A DNA stretch of 64,000 bases. Source: Alentia gelatinosa (Eukaryota; Annelida; Polychaeta; Phyllodocida; Polynoidae). The notes under the pieces are model-generated. The model made no database searches and was not told where the DNA came from. It saw only the letters and a program-made list of their open reading frames with translations. The DNA lies in the NCBI GenBank assembly GCA_950022655.1, contig OX465592.1:6914044-6978043 (forward strand). The letters run 5' to 3'. Position numbers and translations under genes: made by a program. This document shows, piece after piece, positions 33,001 to 43,330 of this stretch; position 1 is the stretch's first letter; each line of letters begins with the position of its first letter.

Positions 33001-36000
33001 TGAGCGTCTGGCAGAAGAGCCAGATGAGATGCGCTTCCACCAACTAGATTTTTTCAGGCGATATCCCAACCGATACTCCAATAAACCTCCAAGAGACAGA
33101 ATTTGCCCATCTGGCGAAAAACTGATCAATTAGAATTTTATCGGCTGGAATTGAGCATCTGACAGATGCATTTGAAGAGTGCGACACCCGCCCGCGGGTT
33201 CTGCCGGGACCCGTGGCGAGGAATCACCGCCAACAGAGCGCGAGCGATACTGGCGATACCCGTAGCCGCGAACGGACATAGAAAATTCCGACACTTTCGG
33301 GAGAATTGTAGCACCATAGCGTGCCATACATATTCATAACATCAATCCTTATCTTTATTTACCTTCATTGTTCGATTTAACGTCAAATTCCGCAGTTATT
33401 TCACCTTTTCTGACCGTTCCCGTACAAATCCCGACGCAGCGACACACTGCTTCGCTCGATACGCGTTTTCGCGGGTTCAGAGCGTCGTAGTGTATCGCCG
33501 CACGCCGCGCCGCCTATCGGAAAACTAGATTACTATGTGAAATGCGGCCAACGTCCACCAGTCGACGCCACGGCAGGGGCGTCGGCTAGGATCTGCTGGA
33601 ACTTCGGACCCACCAGATGCTCGTATGGCGACCAAATGAACGTCTGTTGGGGGTTTCGGTGGAGCAGCGACGCATTTTGAGGCCATTTTTCCAGACGTTT
33701 CAACCGATGTCGGCTGAAAGGTCGGCTGGAACGTCTGTTGAGCGGTTGTTTGGTGGAATACAGCCTTGAAGCTGTGTCAGAGAACATTAATCTATACCGC
33801 AATGCCAGTTTTTCATTCCAGGTCCTCTATGTTTTTGTTCTCAGAGTAAAACTCCGAACGATGGGGAGTTTGTATTAGCACCTTTGAGGAAAGATATCGA
33901 CCGGCTCTTCAAAGGCAACTCCGTAGAAGAAATCATGAAGAGTCTTGAAGATGAGGGTTCGGAATGGGCCACCAAGCACCTACAGACTCTCCGCAAAATG
34001 GTGTGTACACCAGTCTGTGTTCTCCTACATACTTGTAGGGTTTACAGACTTCAATTTATCAGTGGATTTTCAACCTTTTCATCCATTCTCAGAGTCATCC
34101 AGTTCAAGTAGCCTCACAATTCCACCAACAACGGGTCAGTCTGCTATCTTGCTGGTGACAATAAATCGCTGTTGCAGTGTAAAATGGTGGAAAACTCTAC
34201 TAATCGACATTATAATGTGTAATTTACACACGCAATGGTTAAAATAAGGTTATTTACTTTATCCAGACATGATTTAAACGTGTGAACTCAAAGAAAATTG
34301 GTTGTTTCGATGATTTGTTGAGGTCTAAACCGAGGCCATCACATAATCATTTGATCAAAAACTGTAAGGGTGGTTTAGTTTTGTCGAGGGAAAGGCTTTA
34401 GAGTCACTTAACACTTCTCCCACATTAAATGATATCAGAAATGAACATGTGAATTCATTATAAGCTTGACATTGCATCGGTGCTTTGCCAAGATGGCCAC
34501 AACACGGCATCCCCCTTAATCGGGGTTTCTACTCTACTCATTGAACTCATTGTAATAGTTATAAAGTGGTGATTCCACCAACACACACGATATAGCAAGA
34601 TTTTTTGGGGGGATTTTTTTTTTATATTCAAATTAAGGACAAGATGTACAATCACTTCCTATGAAGCGCTCTTCCCTGTACGGGTCCAGGACGGAACAAT
34701 GAATACAACAAAATAATTTTACAGAGAGGAATTAATTAATCCAAGATTCGGCCTGATTTGGTTGTCTTGCTAGATCAGACTAGGATTTAATGATCGCGTT
34801 CCTATTTGTCGCGATGTGTCTTGAGGTGTCGTGATGGTGGAGCACCAAAATATGCCATCACATGCTACGTTTTGAGACAACCGAGGAACGACATATTGCG
34901 ACACAGTAAGAAACTACAAGACATACCAAGATATACCACGGCAAATCCATCCTGTTGGTGGAATCAGCCCTTAAAGCATACTCAAGATGCCTACAATTCT
35001 CAGAATATGCCCAGAATTGTTTAGGGCCTTGATCAAAGACCACATTACTGTTGAATTGTGACCTAATCAAATCCTTTTTTCAAAACGTGACTAATTGCTG
35101 TTTCTGGGCGTGTTGTTGCAGTCGCCGACGTCGTTGAAGATCACGCTGCGTCAGTTGAGGGAGGGCGCGGGGATGAGTCTGCAGGACGTGTTACAGATGG
35201 AGTACCGCCTCAGTCAGCACTGTATGGCCGACAAGGACTTCTACGAGGGAGTGCGCGCAGGTTAGTGCACGACTCAACTTTATCCTACCCCTAATATAAA
35301 ATTCCATAGGCTTAACATTGAGTTTCCATATGCCACGCTGACTGGCATACAGAGTTTTATATGCCACTAGTGGCATACAGAATTGTTATCACATAATATT
35401 CCAAAATCGAGGAGATGGGGTAGGATAAAATCAAAACCTGATTCGTTTTAATCCAGTTTTACGATATTATTCCCATCAGCCCTTAATCAGCTCAGAAATT
35501 GTATTACTTTTAAGGGTTGTTACATATGTTGTTTTTTAGTACATTTAAGGGTGTAACACACATTCCCGTTGTTAAGTCTATCGGGAAAAAATAACAGGGG
35601 TGAGATAAAAGTAATTATCTCACCCCTGGTATTTTTGTCCCATGGACTTAACATTGGGAACTTGTTCTCCATACCCCTACGAGTATTGTACTCTGTCCTT
35701 CATGGTTTATATCCTGTGCATCGTACATTCTGTTAGTGTGTACAGGGGTGAGATAAATACAGAAGGCAACTCGTTTTGGTCAAAGTCATTGTTCTCCAAC
35801 TCGTTTGAACGCTACGTAATATTCACTCGGCTGTCGCCTTGTTCATATCACACCGCATCAAACAACGACTTTGACCAAAACTTGTTGGTTTCTTCATGTT
35901 GTGCATGTCTCTTGTTACAACATCAACCAGCCAGATATTTATGAGCTCACTTCTTTTCAGTGTTGGTGGACAAGGACCACAGTCCCAAGTGGGACCCGGC

Positions 36001-36079
36001 CACCGTGGAGGGAGTGACGCAGGAGAAGGTGGACTGGTACTTCTCACCCCTCTCCGCAGACAAGGACCTGGTGCTCTAA
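24032..36079 (+). CDS. HIBCH: 3-hydroxyisobutyryl-CoA hydrolase, mitochondrial (12 exons)
   Basis: HIBCH hydrolyses 3-hydroxyisobutyryl-CoA to 3-hydroxyisobutyrate and CoA in mitochondrial valine catabolism; it belongs to the crotonase superfamily. Exons are 24032-24078, 26266-26305, 26593-26730, 27369-27453, 28164-28244, 28874-28926, 29842-29920, 31726-31871, 32423-32509, 33845-34000, 35122-35260 and 35961-36079. The joined CDS is 1170 nt (389 aa; human is 386), with every phase consistent and GT-AG introns. Residues 1 to about 35 are Arg-rich with no acidic residue before D37, a typical mitochondrial presequence. Family motifs are [21 protein letters not shown] (94-103), [16 protein letters not shown] (CoA-thioester oxyanion loop), AMPETAIG with E171, and [13 protein letters not shown] with D179. 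The introns carry many repeats, including the 72-bp and CCCT satellites. No truncation is seen. Confidence 0.97.
24167..24239 (+). repeat. (CCCT)n microsatellite, HIBCH intron 1
   Basis: About 73 nt of uninterrupted CCCT repeat, starting 89 nt after exon 1. The minus strand is (GGGA)n, which can form G-quadruplex-like structures. Confidence 0.97.
24586..24767 (+). repeat. Family E partial copy, HIBCH intron 1
   Basis: Matches 26045-26240: CACCCACGAATGCTGACCAC, GTGGGTTTGTACAC, TGTTTGGTGGACGCCCTATG, CACGGCCAGCCCATTGGAAC. The left end of the element is missing. Confidence 0.75.
25868..26240 (+). mobile_element. Family E TIR element just upstream of HIBCH exon 2
   Basis: Left end GCGGGTGTTCCATTGGGGC; right end GCCCAATGGAACACCCCC at about 26175-26192, an inverted match. 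The body shares about 170 bp with 24586-24767. The right TIR lies about 73 nt before exon 2. Confidence 0.75.
26266..26305 (+). CDS. HIBCH: HIBCH exon 2
   Basis: 40 nt. Completes R16 and encodes [13 protein letters not shown], the rest of the presequence. Acceptor CTCTTTTCAG, donor ATT|GTGAGT, phase 0. Confidence 0.82.
26593..26730 (+). CDS. HIBCH: HIBCH exon 3
   Basis: 46 codons (30-75): [17 protein letters not shown], then [17 protein letters not shown] and RHIYPQLK, the N-terminal crotonase strand-helix. Acceptor TGTTGCAG, donor AAG|GTAAAT. Its last 24 nt are copied repeatedly downstream. Confidence 0.95.
26707..27180 (+). repeat. 72-bp satellite containing the HIBCH exon 3 end and 5' splice site
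   Basis: AGACACATCTACCCACAATT occurs at 26707 (in the exon), 26779, 26851, 26923, 26995, 27067 and 27124 (the last with one change). The first five steps are exactly 72 bp and the last is 57 bp. Each unit holds the exon's last 24 nt followed by the intron start. Units at 26851, 26923 and 26995 keep AAG|GTAAAT. The frame past the true donor meets TGA six codons on. Confidence 0.96.
27369..27453 (+). CDS. HIBCH: HIBCH exon 4
   Basis: Residues 76-103 plus one base: [19 protein letters not shown] and AFCAGGDIR. Acceptor TCTGACAG, donor AGAG|GTAACC (phase 1). Carries the first oxyanion-loop segment. Confidence 0.96.
27470..27823. mobile_element. Family C TIR element, HIBCH intron 4
   Basis: Left end GGCTGTTCCACCATCACACA, right end TGTGTTGGTGGAATCAGCAC. 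The body repeats TTGCCGCGA, GGTGGAGCATCC and ATATACCAAGATAGAACACGG. It starts about 17 nt after the exon 4 donor. Confidence 0.75.
28164..28244 (+). CDS. HIBCH: HIBCH exon 5
   Basis: Completes A104 and encodes [19 protein letters not shown] and YILNNAI (105-130). Acceptor AATTGCAG, donor ATAG|GTGGGT (phase 1). Confidence 0.95.
28874..28926 (+). CDS. HIBCH: HIBCH exon 6
   Basis: Completes G131 and encodes [17 protein letters not shown] (132-148). Acceptor TTACCAG, donor GGG|GTACGT (phase 0). Confidence 0.95.
28940..29310. repeat. Family G dispersed repeat, HIBCH intron 6
   Basis: TTATCTCACCCCTGGTACAAG, TTTAGCCGTAGGAAC, GGGGTGAGATAAATCC and ACAATTCTCGATCCA match 8995-9245. It starts only about 13 nt after exon 6. 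Confidence 0.65.
29505..29650. repeat. Family H dispersed repeat copy
   Basis: GGTTTGAACCTCCTCACAC, CCATGGCAACACTGATGT, TTTTCCATGTTTTCTCAG: the reverse complement of the block at 9440-9600. Confidence 0.6.
29842..29920 (+). CDS. HIBCH: HIBCH exon 7
   Basis: Residues 149-174 plus one base: [26 protein letters not shown]. Includes the conserved Glu (E171). Acceptor ATCTTCAG, donor ATAG|GTAAGA (phase 1). Confidence 0.97.
30353..31684 (+). repeat. 1.3-kb CCCT-based complex satellite, HIBCH intron 7
   Basis: Almost pure pyrimidine on the plus strand. Blocks of (CCCT)n and GCCTCCCT are punctuated about twenty times by CCCCGCACTCCC or CCCCGCAATCCC, giving a higher-order pattern. It ends about 41 nt before exon 8. 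Long ORFs exist on both strands (about 470 codons each) because such repeats contain no stop in any frame; they are not genes. Confidence 0.98.
31726..31871 (+). CDS. HIBCH: HIBCH exon 8
   Basis: Completes G175 and encodes 176-223: [19 protein letters not shown] through [10 protein letters not shown], with the conserved D179. Acceptor CTATTTTAG, donor AAG|GTACGG (phase 0). Confidence 0.97.
32423..32509 (+). CDS. HIBCH: HIBCH exon 9
   Basis: 29 codons (224-252): [18 protein letters not shown], then [11 protein letters not shown]. The acceptor is TATATAG and donor GAC|GTGAGT. A second AG at 32428-32429 would break the frame. Confidence 0.93.
32795..33763. mobile_element. Family D TIR element, HIBCH intron 9
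   Basis: Left end GGTATTCCACCAAC, right end TTTGGTGGAATAC. The interior core around 33298-33400 (AATTGTAGCACCATAGCGTG, ATTCATAACATCAA, CTTTATTTACCTTCATTG) matches 58389-58470 in the second copy. GC-rich with many short internal inverted repeats of ACGTCTG. Non-coding. Confidence 0.75.
33845..34000 (+). CDS. HIBCH: HIBCH exon 10
   Basis: 52 codons (253-304): [44 protein letters not shown]. Acceptor GTTCTCAG; the donor ATG|GTGTGT is weaker than its neighbours. Confidence 0.94.
34564..34975. mobile_element. Family C TIR element with nested insertion, HIBCH intron 10
   Basis: Left end GTGGTGATTCCACCAACACA, right end CCTGTTGGTGGAATCAGCCC. The left arm ATATAGCAAGATT is split from its continuation by about 148 bp (34601-34748). 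Confidence 0.75.
34601..34748 (-). mobile_element. SINE-like insertion with target duplication
   Basis: Flanked by AAGATT on both sides (about 34595-34600 and 34743-34748). It begins on the plus strand with a T-rich run, i.e. a poly-A-like tail on the minus strand, and contains GAAGCGCTCTTCCCTGTACG. It disrupts a family C element, so it is younger. No A or B box is convincing, so it may be a 5'-truncated copy. Confidence 0.5.
35122..35260 (+). CDS. HIBCH: HIBCH exon 11
   Basis: Residues 305-350 plus one base: [12 protein letters not shown], then [16 protein letters not shown] and DFYEGVRA. Acceptor TGTTGCAG, donor GCAG|GTTAGT (phase 1). GC-rich compared with flanking introns. Confidence 0.97.
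35278..35470. mobile_element. Family F element copy, HIBCH intron 11
   Basis: TTTATCCTACCCCTAATATA, CACTAGTGGCATACAGAA, GGGGTAGGATAAAATC. The ends are inverted (TTTATCCTACCCC / GGGGTAGGATAAA), as in a TIR element. Inverted relative to 15334-15498. Starts about 18 nt after exon 11. Confidence 0.7.
35590..35890. repeat. Family G related repeats
   Basis: TAATTATCTCACCCCTGGTA and AGGGGTGAGATAAATACAGA. An inverted pair (TTTTGGTCAAAGTC, about 35774, against GACTTTGACCAAAA, about 35868) brackets a loop. Related to 57150-57440. Confidence 0.55.
35961..36079 (+). CDS. HIBCH: HIBCH exon 12 with stop codon
   Basis: Completes V351 and encodes [17 protein letters not shown] through DKDLVL, then TAA at 36077-36079. 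Acceptor TTCTTTTCAG. The possible poly-A signals are AATAAA at 36153 (inside a family F repeat) and at 37163. Confidence 0.96.
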
Positions 36080-36137
36080 CCCCGCGGTACACCGTGAACC
36101 TGTGCGTCTCATGCCCCGCCATACCCAGGGCTGCCTG

Positions 36138-36525
36138 CTGTATCCTACCCCGAATAAAAAGTGCTATAGGCTCAACGTTGAGTGACTGTATTCGATGGGG
36201 TTGGCATAAAATGTTTTTTTATGCAACTATTCATTCGATCTAAAATCATGGAGACGGGGTAGGATGAATACTATGTAACCGTGGGTGGGAATCAATTTGA
36301 ATTTAAGCAACTTGGCCCGTACTGCTACTGTCATCAGTCAGTTACCGCCTCGCGAAGATCACTACGTCCACAGGCCTTGTTACATAAACCCAAATAAGAA
36401 AGTAAACAGGTATAGTATATGTATGTACACGGGAGCGGAAATACATTATTGTCTATAATTTATATTTGGCTACCGCCTCGTGGAGATCACTACGCGCACA
36501 GGCCTTGTTGCATAAATCCAAATTG
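36138..36525. repeat. Family F-type end plus two GCCTCG..GATCACTACG repeats
   Basis: TATCCTACCCCGAATAAAAAG, then ATGGAGACGGGGTAGGATGAA, an inverted pair. ACCGCCTCGCGAAGATCACT (36345) and ACCGCCTCGTGGAGATCACT (36474) follow, each ending GCACAGGCCTTGTT or similar. The same combination, inverted, is at 61553-61755. Confidence 0.6.
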
Positions 36526-37639
36526 ACTCTCATCTAGGGGCATTTCTACTAAGTATTTAATCATGTCCAAGGATTTTTTTCGATTTTTTTCCCTTTGTTT
36601 TGAATCCTTATTAGTCTATCTCATATGTTCATTGCTGGTCCTTCAGTTATGATACATTCACATCCTGATAACTAATACAATGGAGAGATATCTACCTGTG
36701 GTTTGGCTGTTATTTATTACCAACCATCACTTTGTGTTGTTCCCATCTTCTTATACAAAAGAGGTGTATTGATAAAATATTTCCATAATTTGAAATAATT
36801 TCAAGTAGTTCCATAATTCTCTACTCACTAAACAGGATTTTTATACTGTGTGATTTTTTTTCTTTAAACGAATAATATTTGAAAATGAATAATATTAGGT
36901 CGGAATTTGGCTCAAGAAGGTGAGTAACATATCTTGTGCAGACCTGATAACACACAGAAATATAATGGTGGCATTATGATGTCTGCATATCATGCTCTTA
37001 CATGATTCTATACCACGTACAATATATGGCTGTGGTGGTTATATTATTATTTACATGTGTATAAATGTCTCACACTTACTGGTCAGCTGCATGGATGATT
37101 TCAGTGACAAATGAATATAATGTGTACCACGTGACTTGCTGTAATGGAACACTAATTAATGAAATAAAGTTGTTTTTTTTAATAATATTCAGCAATATAT
37201 TAATAAAGATTAGCAGCGAGGGAGACTAAAAAAATCCATTCCTCCTTATTTTGGTGTGTTCGACTCGGATCATCGAAGCACATCAAAACTACTCGAAACA
37301 AATTTCATTCAACCACCCTAGCCCTGTCTCCATATATTACTACTGTATATTGGAGGCGGCCTGTCAAACCTTGAGAGGACCGTGTGCCGCGGCACCTTTA
37401 ACATGACACCTGAAGAGACACTTGTTGAAACCACGTTTTCTTAGTAAACTATACAGAGATACCCTAAGCTGCTCCCCCTTGTTGACATCTTGCTCAATAT
37501 CATAGCAACTCACTTTACAACAACGCCACCATAGCTTTGTTGACACTGTGACATCACGTCACCAAGTGAAAATTCGAAGATGACTTCACTCAAAAACGGC
37601 ATTCACACAGTAGTATCAGTGGGGAACGGATCGGCCTAG

Positions 37640-38060
37640 CCATATATTGCCATTTATTATCCATCGTATACAAAGCCCCCATTGAAAATGTATAGGGACT
37701 CAGTAAACCACTACCCATTGTATAAAACCTGTCAGATACCATAACTGTGGTATACGGATTCAAACCTGTGGTATACGGCCTCAAAACCATGGTATACGGG
37801 AAAAATAGTCCCTTTTGCTATAGAGCAAAGAAATAGTTCCTATTGTTATACCCATTAATATGGCAATTACTGGGTTTAATTTATTCAAAAAGATGGATAA
37901 TAAATACAACAAACGATGATTTTGTGGACAGGCAGCTCTGTAAACCACTCGCGGTTGACCTCGTAATACACTCGCTAGCGCTTGTGTATTACTACGCGTC
38001 AACCTCTCGTGGTTTACGGCCGCCTGGCCACAAAACCATCGATTATTGTCTATATATTAC
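37640..38060. mobile_element. Family B foldback element, uninterrupted copy
   Basis: A near-perfect hairpin at about 37905-38045: ACAAACGATGATTTTGTGGA against CCACAAAACCATCG, with CTCTGTAAACCACTCGCGG against CTCTCGTGGTTTACGG and a centre at CACTCGCTAGCGCTTGTG. The left part (37640-37900) carries GGTATACGG repeats and TTATTATCCATCG. Confidence 0.75.
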
Positions 38061-38406
38061 GACGTAGAATGAGTAGCCATGACAGCAAACTTAAGGCCAA
38101 AAAGGGGGAAGTCAGCATTGGTATTAAAGGTAATGAGGTGCATTGGCTTAGTAAGCAGTGACATTGCTTTAAAGTTGTGGGGTTGTACTTAAGTTGGGTA
38201 AGCAGTATTTTTTTGTGAATTCATAATTTGGACATGGTGTGTATACCAAAAGTATACATGCAAATTCAGGATGATACATATCTTCACTTGAAATAATGTG
38301 TTAAATGTTGTACTGATATTTCACCAGGAAACATTTAAGTAAATGTAATAGTACACCATTGTAAATCGATTTTGTATTAAGATCTTTACCTCTGTGTATT
38401 TATTTG

Positions 38407-38527
38407 AGATACAACGCTCCTACCCATGTCGTATTTATCGCCGTCCGTCACAGTGTGACGTATGTATACGTATACTGCCCGCTCCTACCCATGTCGTATT
38501 TATAGCTGTTCATCACAGTGTGACGTA
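38407..38527. repeat. Tandem duplication, about 62 bp
   Basis: CTCCTACCCATGTCGTATTT is present at about 38409 and 38471, each followed by CACAGTGTGACGTATG. Confidence 0.85.
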
Positions 38528-38879
38528 TGAGGTTGACATCAATAGAAGGTAAAATTTCGCCATTCTAATTCGACTTTTTTTTTTCTTTTTTTTTTTAAAG
38601 GTACATAATAATACGAAAACAGGCTGACTGTAGTTATAAATTGCAAATACATAGTACATTGTCAATTAGCTTATTCCTCTGCTTTCGTCATTGGGAACAT
38701 CTAATTGGTCATTTTACCACGTAATTTCGACGTACAACTACAGTAACCTGTTTCTGTATATTACTCAGAGATGGCGGTTGCCCTCTTTTTCAACGAAATC
38801 CTTGTTTTCATTTTTAGTTTAATAACTTTATAGAATTTTTCTTTTGTGTTAAACAAAGTATGAATTGGGCCTCATAATC

Positions 38880-39010
38880 ATTGTTCACACCAATAAACGG
38901 TGGTTTAAAACTACCCATACACACCGGCCAAATTCCATGGCCAATAACAATGTATTTTCCATGTTTTTCCATATTTCCTATATTTTTCATGATGCCAACT
39001 AACATCCCTA
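38880..39010. repeat. Family H dispersed repeat copy
   Basis: ACCAATAAACGGTGGTTT, AATTCCATGGCCAATAACAA, TTTTCCATGTTTTTCC, CCAACTAACATCCCTAA, as in 29505-29650. Confidence 0.6.
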
Positions 39011-42000
39011 ATTGCTAAAAGAGATTTCATCGATGAATCTGAGGCTCTAGAGGTAACAAAACAAGCCATACATGGATAATATAGGGCACAGAGTGATTGC
39101 TAGTTCTGCCATCCTCCGGTAAGATAGTGCCAGTGTAGTCATGGGACAATAGTTAATTACCCGAGGTACTTACATAGTACTGAAGGGGAATGGATGTTCG
39201 TATGAGCCTAGGACACTATGATGGTGCCCTAGGATAACAGGGAACAGATTCTGCTGTCATAATCTATAAATAATCTTGAGATGAGGTTAAACCCCTTTTA
39301 TGGCAAGCCAAAAAGAATATTCTTAGTAAAATTCATTGATAACTGGACCCTGGACCCGTCACCTGGTGTTTTGTGTGGCGTCAGGTTGCAAGATGGCCGC
39401 TTCCATAACTCAATGTGCCCTATATTCTGATAAAATGTTTTGTGCTGGTGTGTCACAGGATATCACAAAATGGTTTATGTTCTGAAGTCATACAGTTTGC
39501 CATCAAAGTACATGTTATGTTAGCAGACTGTAAGGGTCGGTATTGGATGAGTTATACGATGTTTTTGTATTTGAAATGTGGATATTGCAATAAACACTGG
39601 GTTGTGTATATTATCTCTGAAAACGGAGATTTTAATTAAGTTTCCGCTGCAGATTATGATGCCAAGTGTCACGTTGAGACATGGCGAGGATTCACCTGAG
39701 AGTCTCACCTGCTTGTTCAGTGTCACTACAACATAGACGTATAAGTATTAGTTGGAACTGCATCAACATCCGTAGCCAAATAAAATATGCCATACGCCCT
39801 CCAGAGGTTACTAAACACCCCATTATTGCCCAGGGTAAATAAAAGTTCCGCTCGCGACCAACTGGGCACACCACGACCACATGAACTATAGTTTTCCCAT
39901 TTATATTTGGAGAACCTGAATATAATTTTGGGTTAATATGTAGAAATAGCTGAAATTTCCAGTTTTGACATCGGATTTCCAATTTGAATATTTGTAAAAA
40001 CTGGATAATTATTGGTTACGGTTCAAGGGTCTATCACCATACAATGTTGGCAACCAGCGAACACCCCAACTTGTAAACAGACTGAATTATGTGATACCTC
40101 AATAGGGTCTATGAGTTTTGGTTGCAGAGTAACCTAACTGGTTTGCTACGTTTCTTTCTGTTGTTCTTTTGTTGTACTGTAAAAGGGTACATAAAATTTA
40201 CCTCTGCACAGCTGATTTTCAGGGCAATTTTTATCTTGACAGCAATATATCATTCACATCAAACAAAATCCTCAGTTTTACATATGTATATTCACAAGAT
40301 GAAGGTGAGATAATGGAGTAATGGTAAAAATTGGGAAATGATGAAACCCTTCACATAAACCATATTCTATAGTACAGTACTCTTCTTTTAATCTTTTTTT
40401 TTTTAATTCGAGCAGTGCTCTTTTTTTATTCATCATCACAAATCCTTTACAAAGTTGGTGGTTCTTTCTCCATGTTCAAAATTGCTGTCTTCTTTCCTAT
40501 AACCAATAAACCCTTCTGCATTGACATGTGCTCGCTCCCACGATGAACAATAGTATATCCCTTTAGCTACATTTGCACCATCCAACACTGAACAATAACC
40601 TCTGAAAATGAATATCAATGAACGAACAGTCCCAGTACCACATGTATTGGTTTGCACATAAAAGACACCAAAAATATGACCTATATTACTTAAAATCTTC
40701 GGTTGAGAGATCCGCTTTTAGCTTTACCTCTGAGTACGGAACTTGATTTCGTCAAACCTAGCATTCTAGACTAAACAAACGCATTACAATATTTTGATAC
40801 TGTTGTAAAACTGATACAAGACTGTTGTAAGGCTGATATCATATGATATGATATGGGGTGTTAATAGATTTAATATTACATTTATCTTGTTTGGACTGAT
40901 TTAAAAAGTTATATTTTTTGGACTTCTCCAACCATTTATACATAACTTTGTACAACCAAAAATATGGCAATGCCATATCAACCTTTATATCCTTGTTTAG
41001 TATTTTGACATGGATTTTGTTTAAAAAAAAGTAATTTCAGTTGGGGGGAGGACATTTTTAGTCACAGGTCCATTTTGAAGAACTCCTTGGCAGGGTCTGG
41101 TCTCTCCCTAGACTAGTAATTAATTATTAGCAGACCTTGTATTGAGTGTTAAATGCGTCCACCTGCTAATTTGGCCAATATTTCTATTCAAAATGCACAC
41201 TTAGCTCTTGTTTATAATGAATGACGATATCATACAGAATACAATAATAGCAACCTTTCAAAAGATAAAAGGTACCTTATTAGAATGCTTCTTTAAAAAA
41301 ATAACAGATTTCGCCATGCCCTCTAGTGGGGGAATTAGCGTAAAATCCAACAAGTATCAGTCAGGTACCAGCTAAATACAATCCCGCAATGCACTAGAAA
41401 AATGGCGGGCGTTACCTGGCCTATTATGTGATTGTATATTGGCCAGGCTTCCAGGCCAAATACCCCCACCCCCTCCCATTTCCCCCTTCATCACACATAG
41501 TATTTACCTTCGGTGAGGGAACGGGGCTGCTTATATAGTTCTAAAAGGACATTAACTTGGCATCTCGGGTATATATTCTCAATCAATTTAGGAACGTGTG
41601 GTTCATGGTATTATTACCAGCGTTTAGAGACCAAGGCAGAGGCTTTAGAAAGGAGGCTAAGCCTGGCATACAATGCCCTTCAGTAACGTTTCAATGCTGT
41701 GTTGACAATACAAGCAGTTGCCTTCAAAGGATCCAATACCTTCAAATGACCAAATGTATGCAGTGTGTATGCAAGCACCGGGGTGTTTTTGCAAAGGCTA
41801 TATATATGTATATTGGAAACCCTACACGTCCTGGTTTTATCAACGTATATTTTTTCTGTCGACCGCAATGTGGTTATGGGGAAATAAGTATTATAGGGTA
41901 GTATTTTTACATTCAACTATTTTTTAAGAAGATCCTGTGAAAACTTTGGAGGTTGGGATGGAAATGATACTTTAGGAAAAAAGGGTAAATAGTAAAAGTG

Positions 42001-42189
42001 AATGATATAGATTTTATGTGTTATTCTATTTGGCTGCGAATTTAGTATCCGTGTTAAGCCTGAAATTAGATGCAAATTCAGGATTCAAAAGGTCAGTATG
42101 CATAGATTTCTATAGAATACTGATCGTAGACAAGTGTGCTGGCAAACAATCCTTTTGAAGAAACGAAACGAAAATTGAATAACCCATTT

Positions 42190-42400
42190 TATTACCCACC
42201 CAATACTAGTTTCCATACTAAGCCTATGGAGCCTACAGATCGCTACCGAGCAGACTATGGAAAGCCGTATTCTCCAAGGAGAATACGGCTTTTTCGGCCA
42301 CCTGACGGGCATTATAGGAACTGTTTCATATAAACAATGCATTGCACTTAAATCAAATTTCTAATTATTTACAAGATTTTTTCCCTACTAATTAATCGAA
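42190..42400. repeat. ACGGAGTCTCCATACTAA-type repeat with hairpin
   Basis: TTATTACCCACCCAATACTAG and TTTCCATACTAAGCCTATGG, then a hairpin AGCCGTATTCTCC / GGAGAATACGGCT (42270-42292). Related blocks are near 17055, 43545, 45110, 45145 and 45935-46085; the last shares AATCAATCGAAAGGT. Confidence 0.6.
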
Positions 42401-42816
42401 AGGTGAGCGATAAATACAACATTACCATGATTTCGATTCATGTGATGTCATAAAGAATCAGACAGGCTGTAATTCATTTAGTTACAATTATCTAAGGGGG
42501 GAATAGGATAAAACGAACAGAAGACCTCAAACGGTCATCCCTACGGGCTCAGTATCGACGTTTTCCCTTGGTATACAATACAACATAAATAGTTAATTGG
42601 CTAATTGCGGTCATTACCTTTATCTCTTTTAGATGTCAGTATGTGATATGAGTTAGTGATATGTACCAACTGATTTATGATACTGCATTCATTTGTTTGT
42701 TTTCGAGAATAATAAAATATCCTCGGAATACCACCTCACGATTATAACACATAAATGAACACATATTCTCAAAGATAACACATAGCACACAAGACAAATA
42801 TTCCATACCATGGGGG

Positions 42817-42820
<4 letters not shown>

Positions 42821-42890
<70 letters not shown>
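42821..42890. repeat. (TA)n microsatellite
   Basis: About 34 TA units without interruption, then a short gap and more TA-rich sequence to about 42955. Confidence 0.97.
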
Positions 42891-42895
<5 letters not shown>

Positions 42896-43220
42896 TATAT
42901 TACGTATATTTTTATGTATATATATAAAGTATATATTATATATATATATATATAATCTACCTTCCCAAAGGTGTATATCAAAGTTGTCTTATATACAGTC
43001 AAGTGTTATACACAATGGGAGGGGGCTGGTTTTGGTATTTAAGAAAGTTCAGTCTGGTCAGGTGTGAACGCTACATGTGGTATTATGGTAAAGCTGGACT
43101 GCCGACTTGGGGTCTGGTCATGTATAGCGAGCTCCGGCGTTAATTCCCAGTACAGTGTGCCCTCGTTAGAGCACCAGCCCGCTAGAGCGGTGAATAAATA
43201 CACAATATTGAAGGGTTTCA

Positions 43221-43330
43221 GATAAAAGCGGTCGTGTGCTCTGAGTGTTGATGCATGTTAATATCTGAGCGCATGCGAGGATATTGCACAGCGGCAACTC
43301 CGAGGAGCTTAAGACCGCTTTTATCTGTCT
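43221..43330. repeat. Hairpin repeat
   Basis: CAGATAAAAGCGGTC (about 43220) against GACCGCTTTTATCTG (about 43314), a 15-bp perfect inverted pair around an 80-nt interior. Confidence 0.75.
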
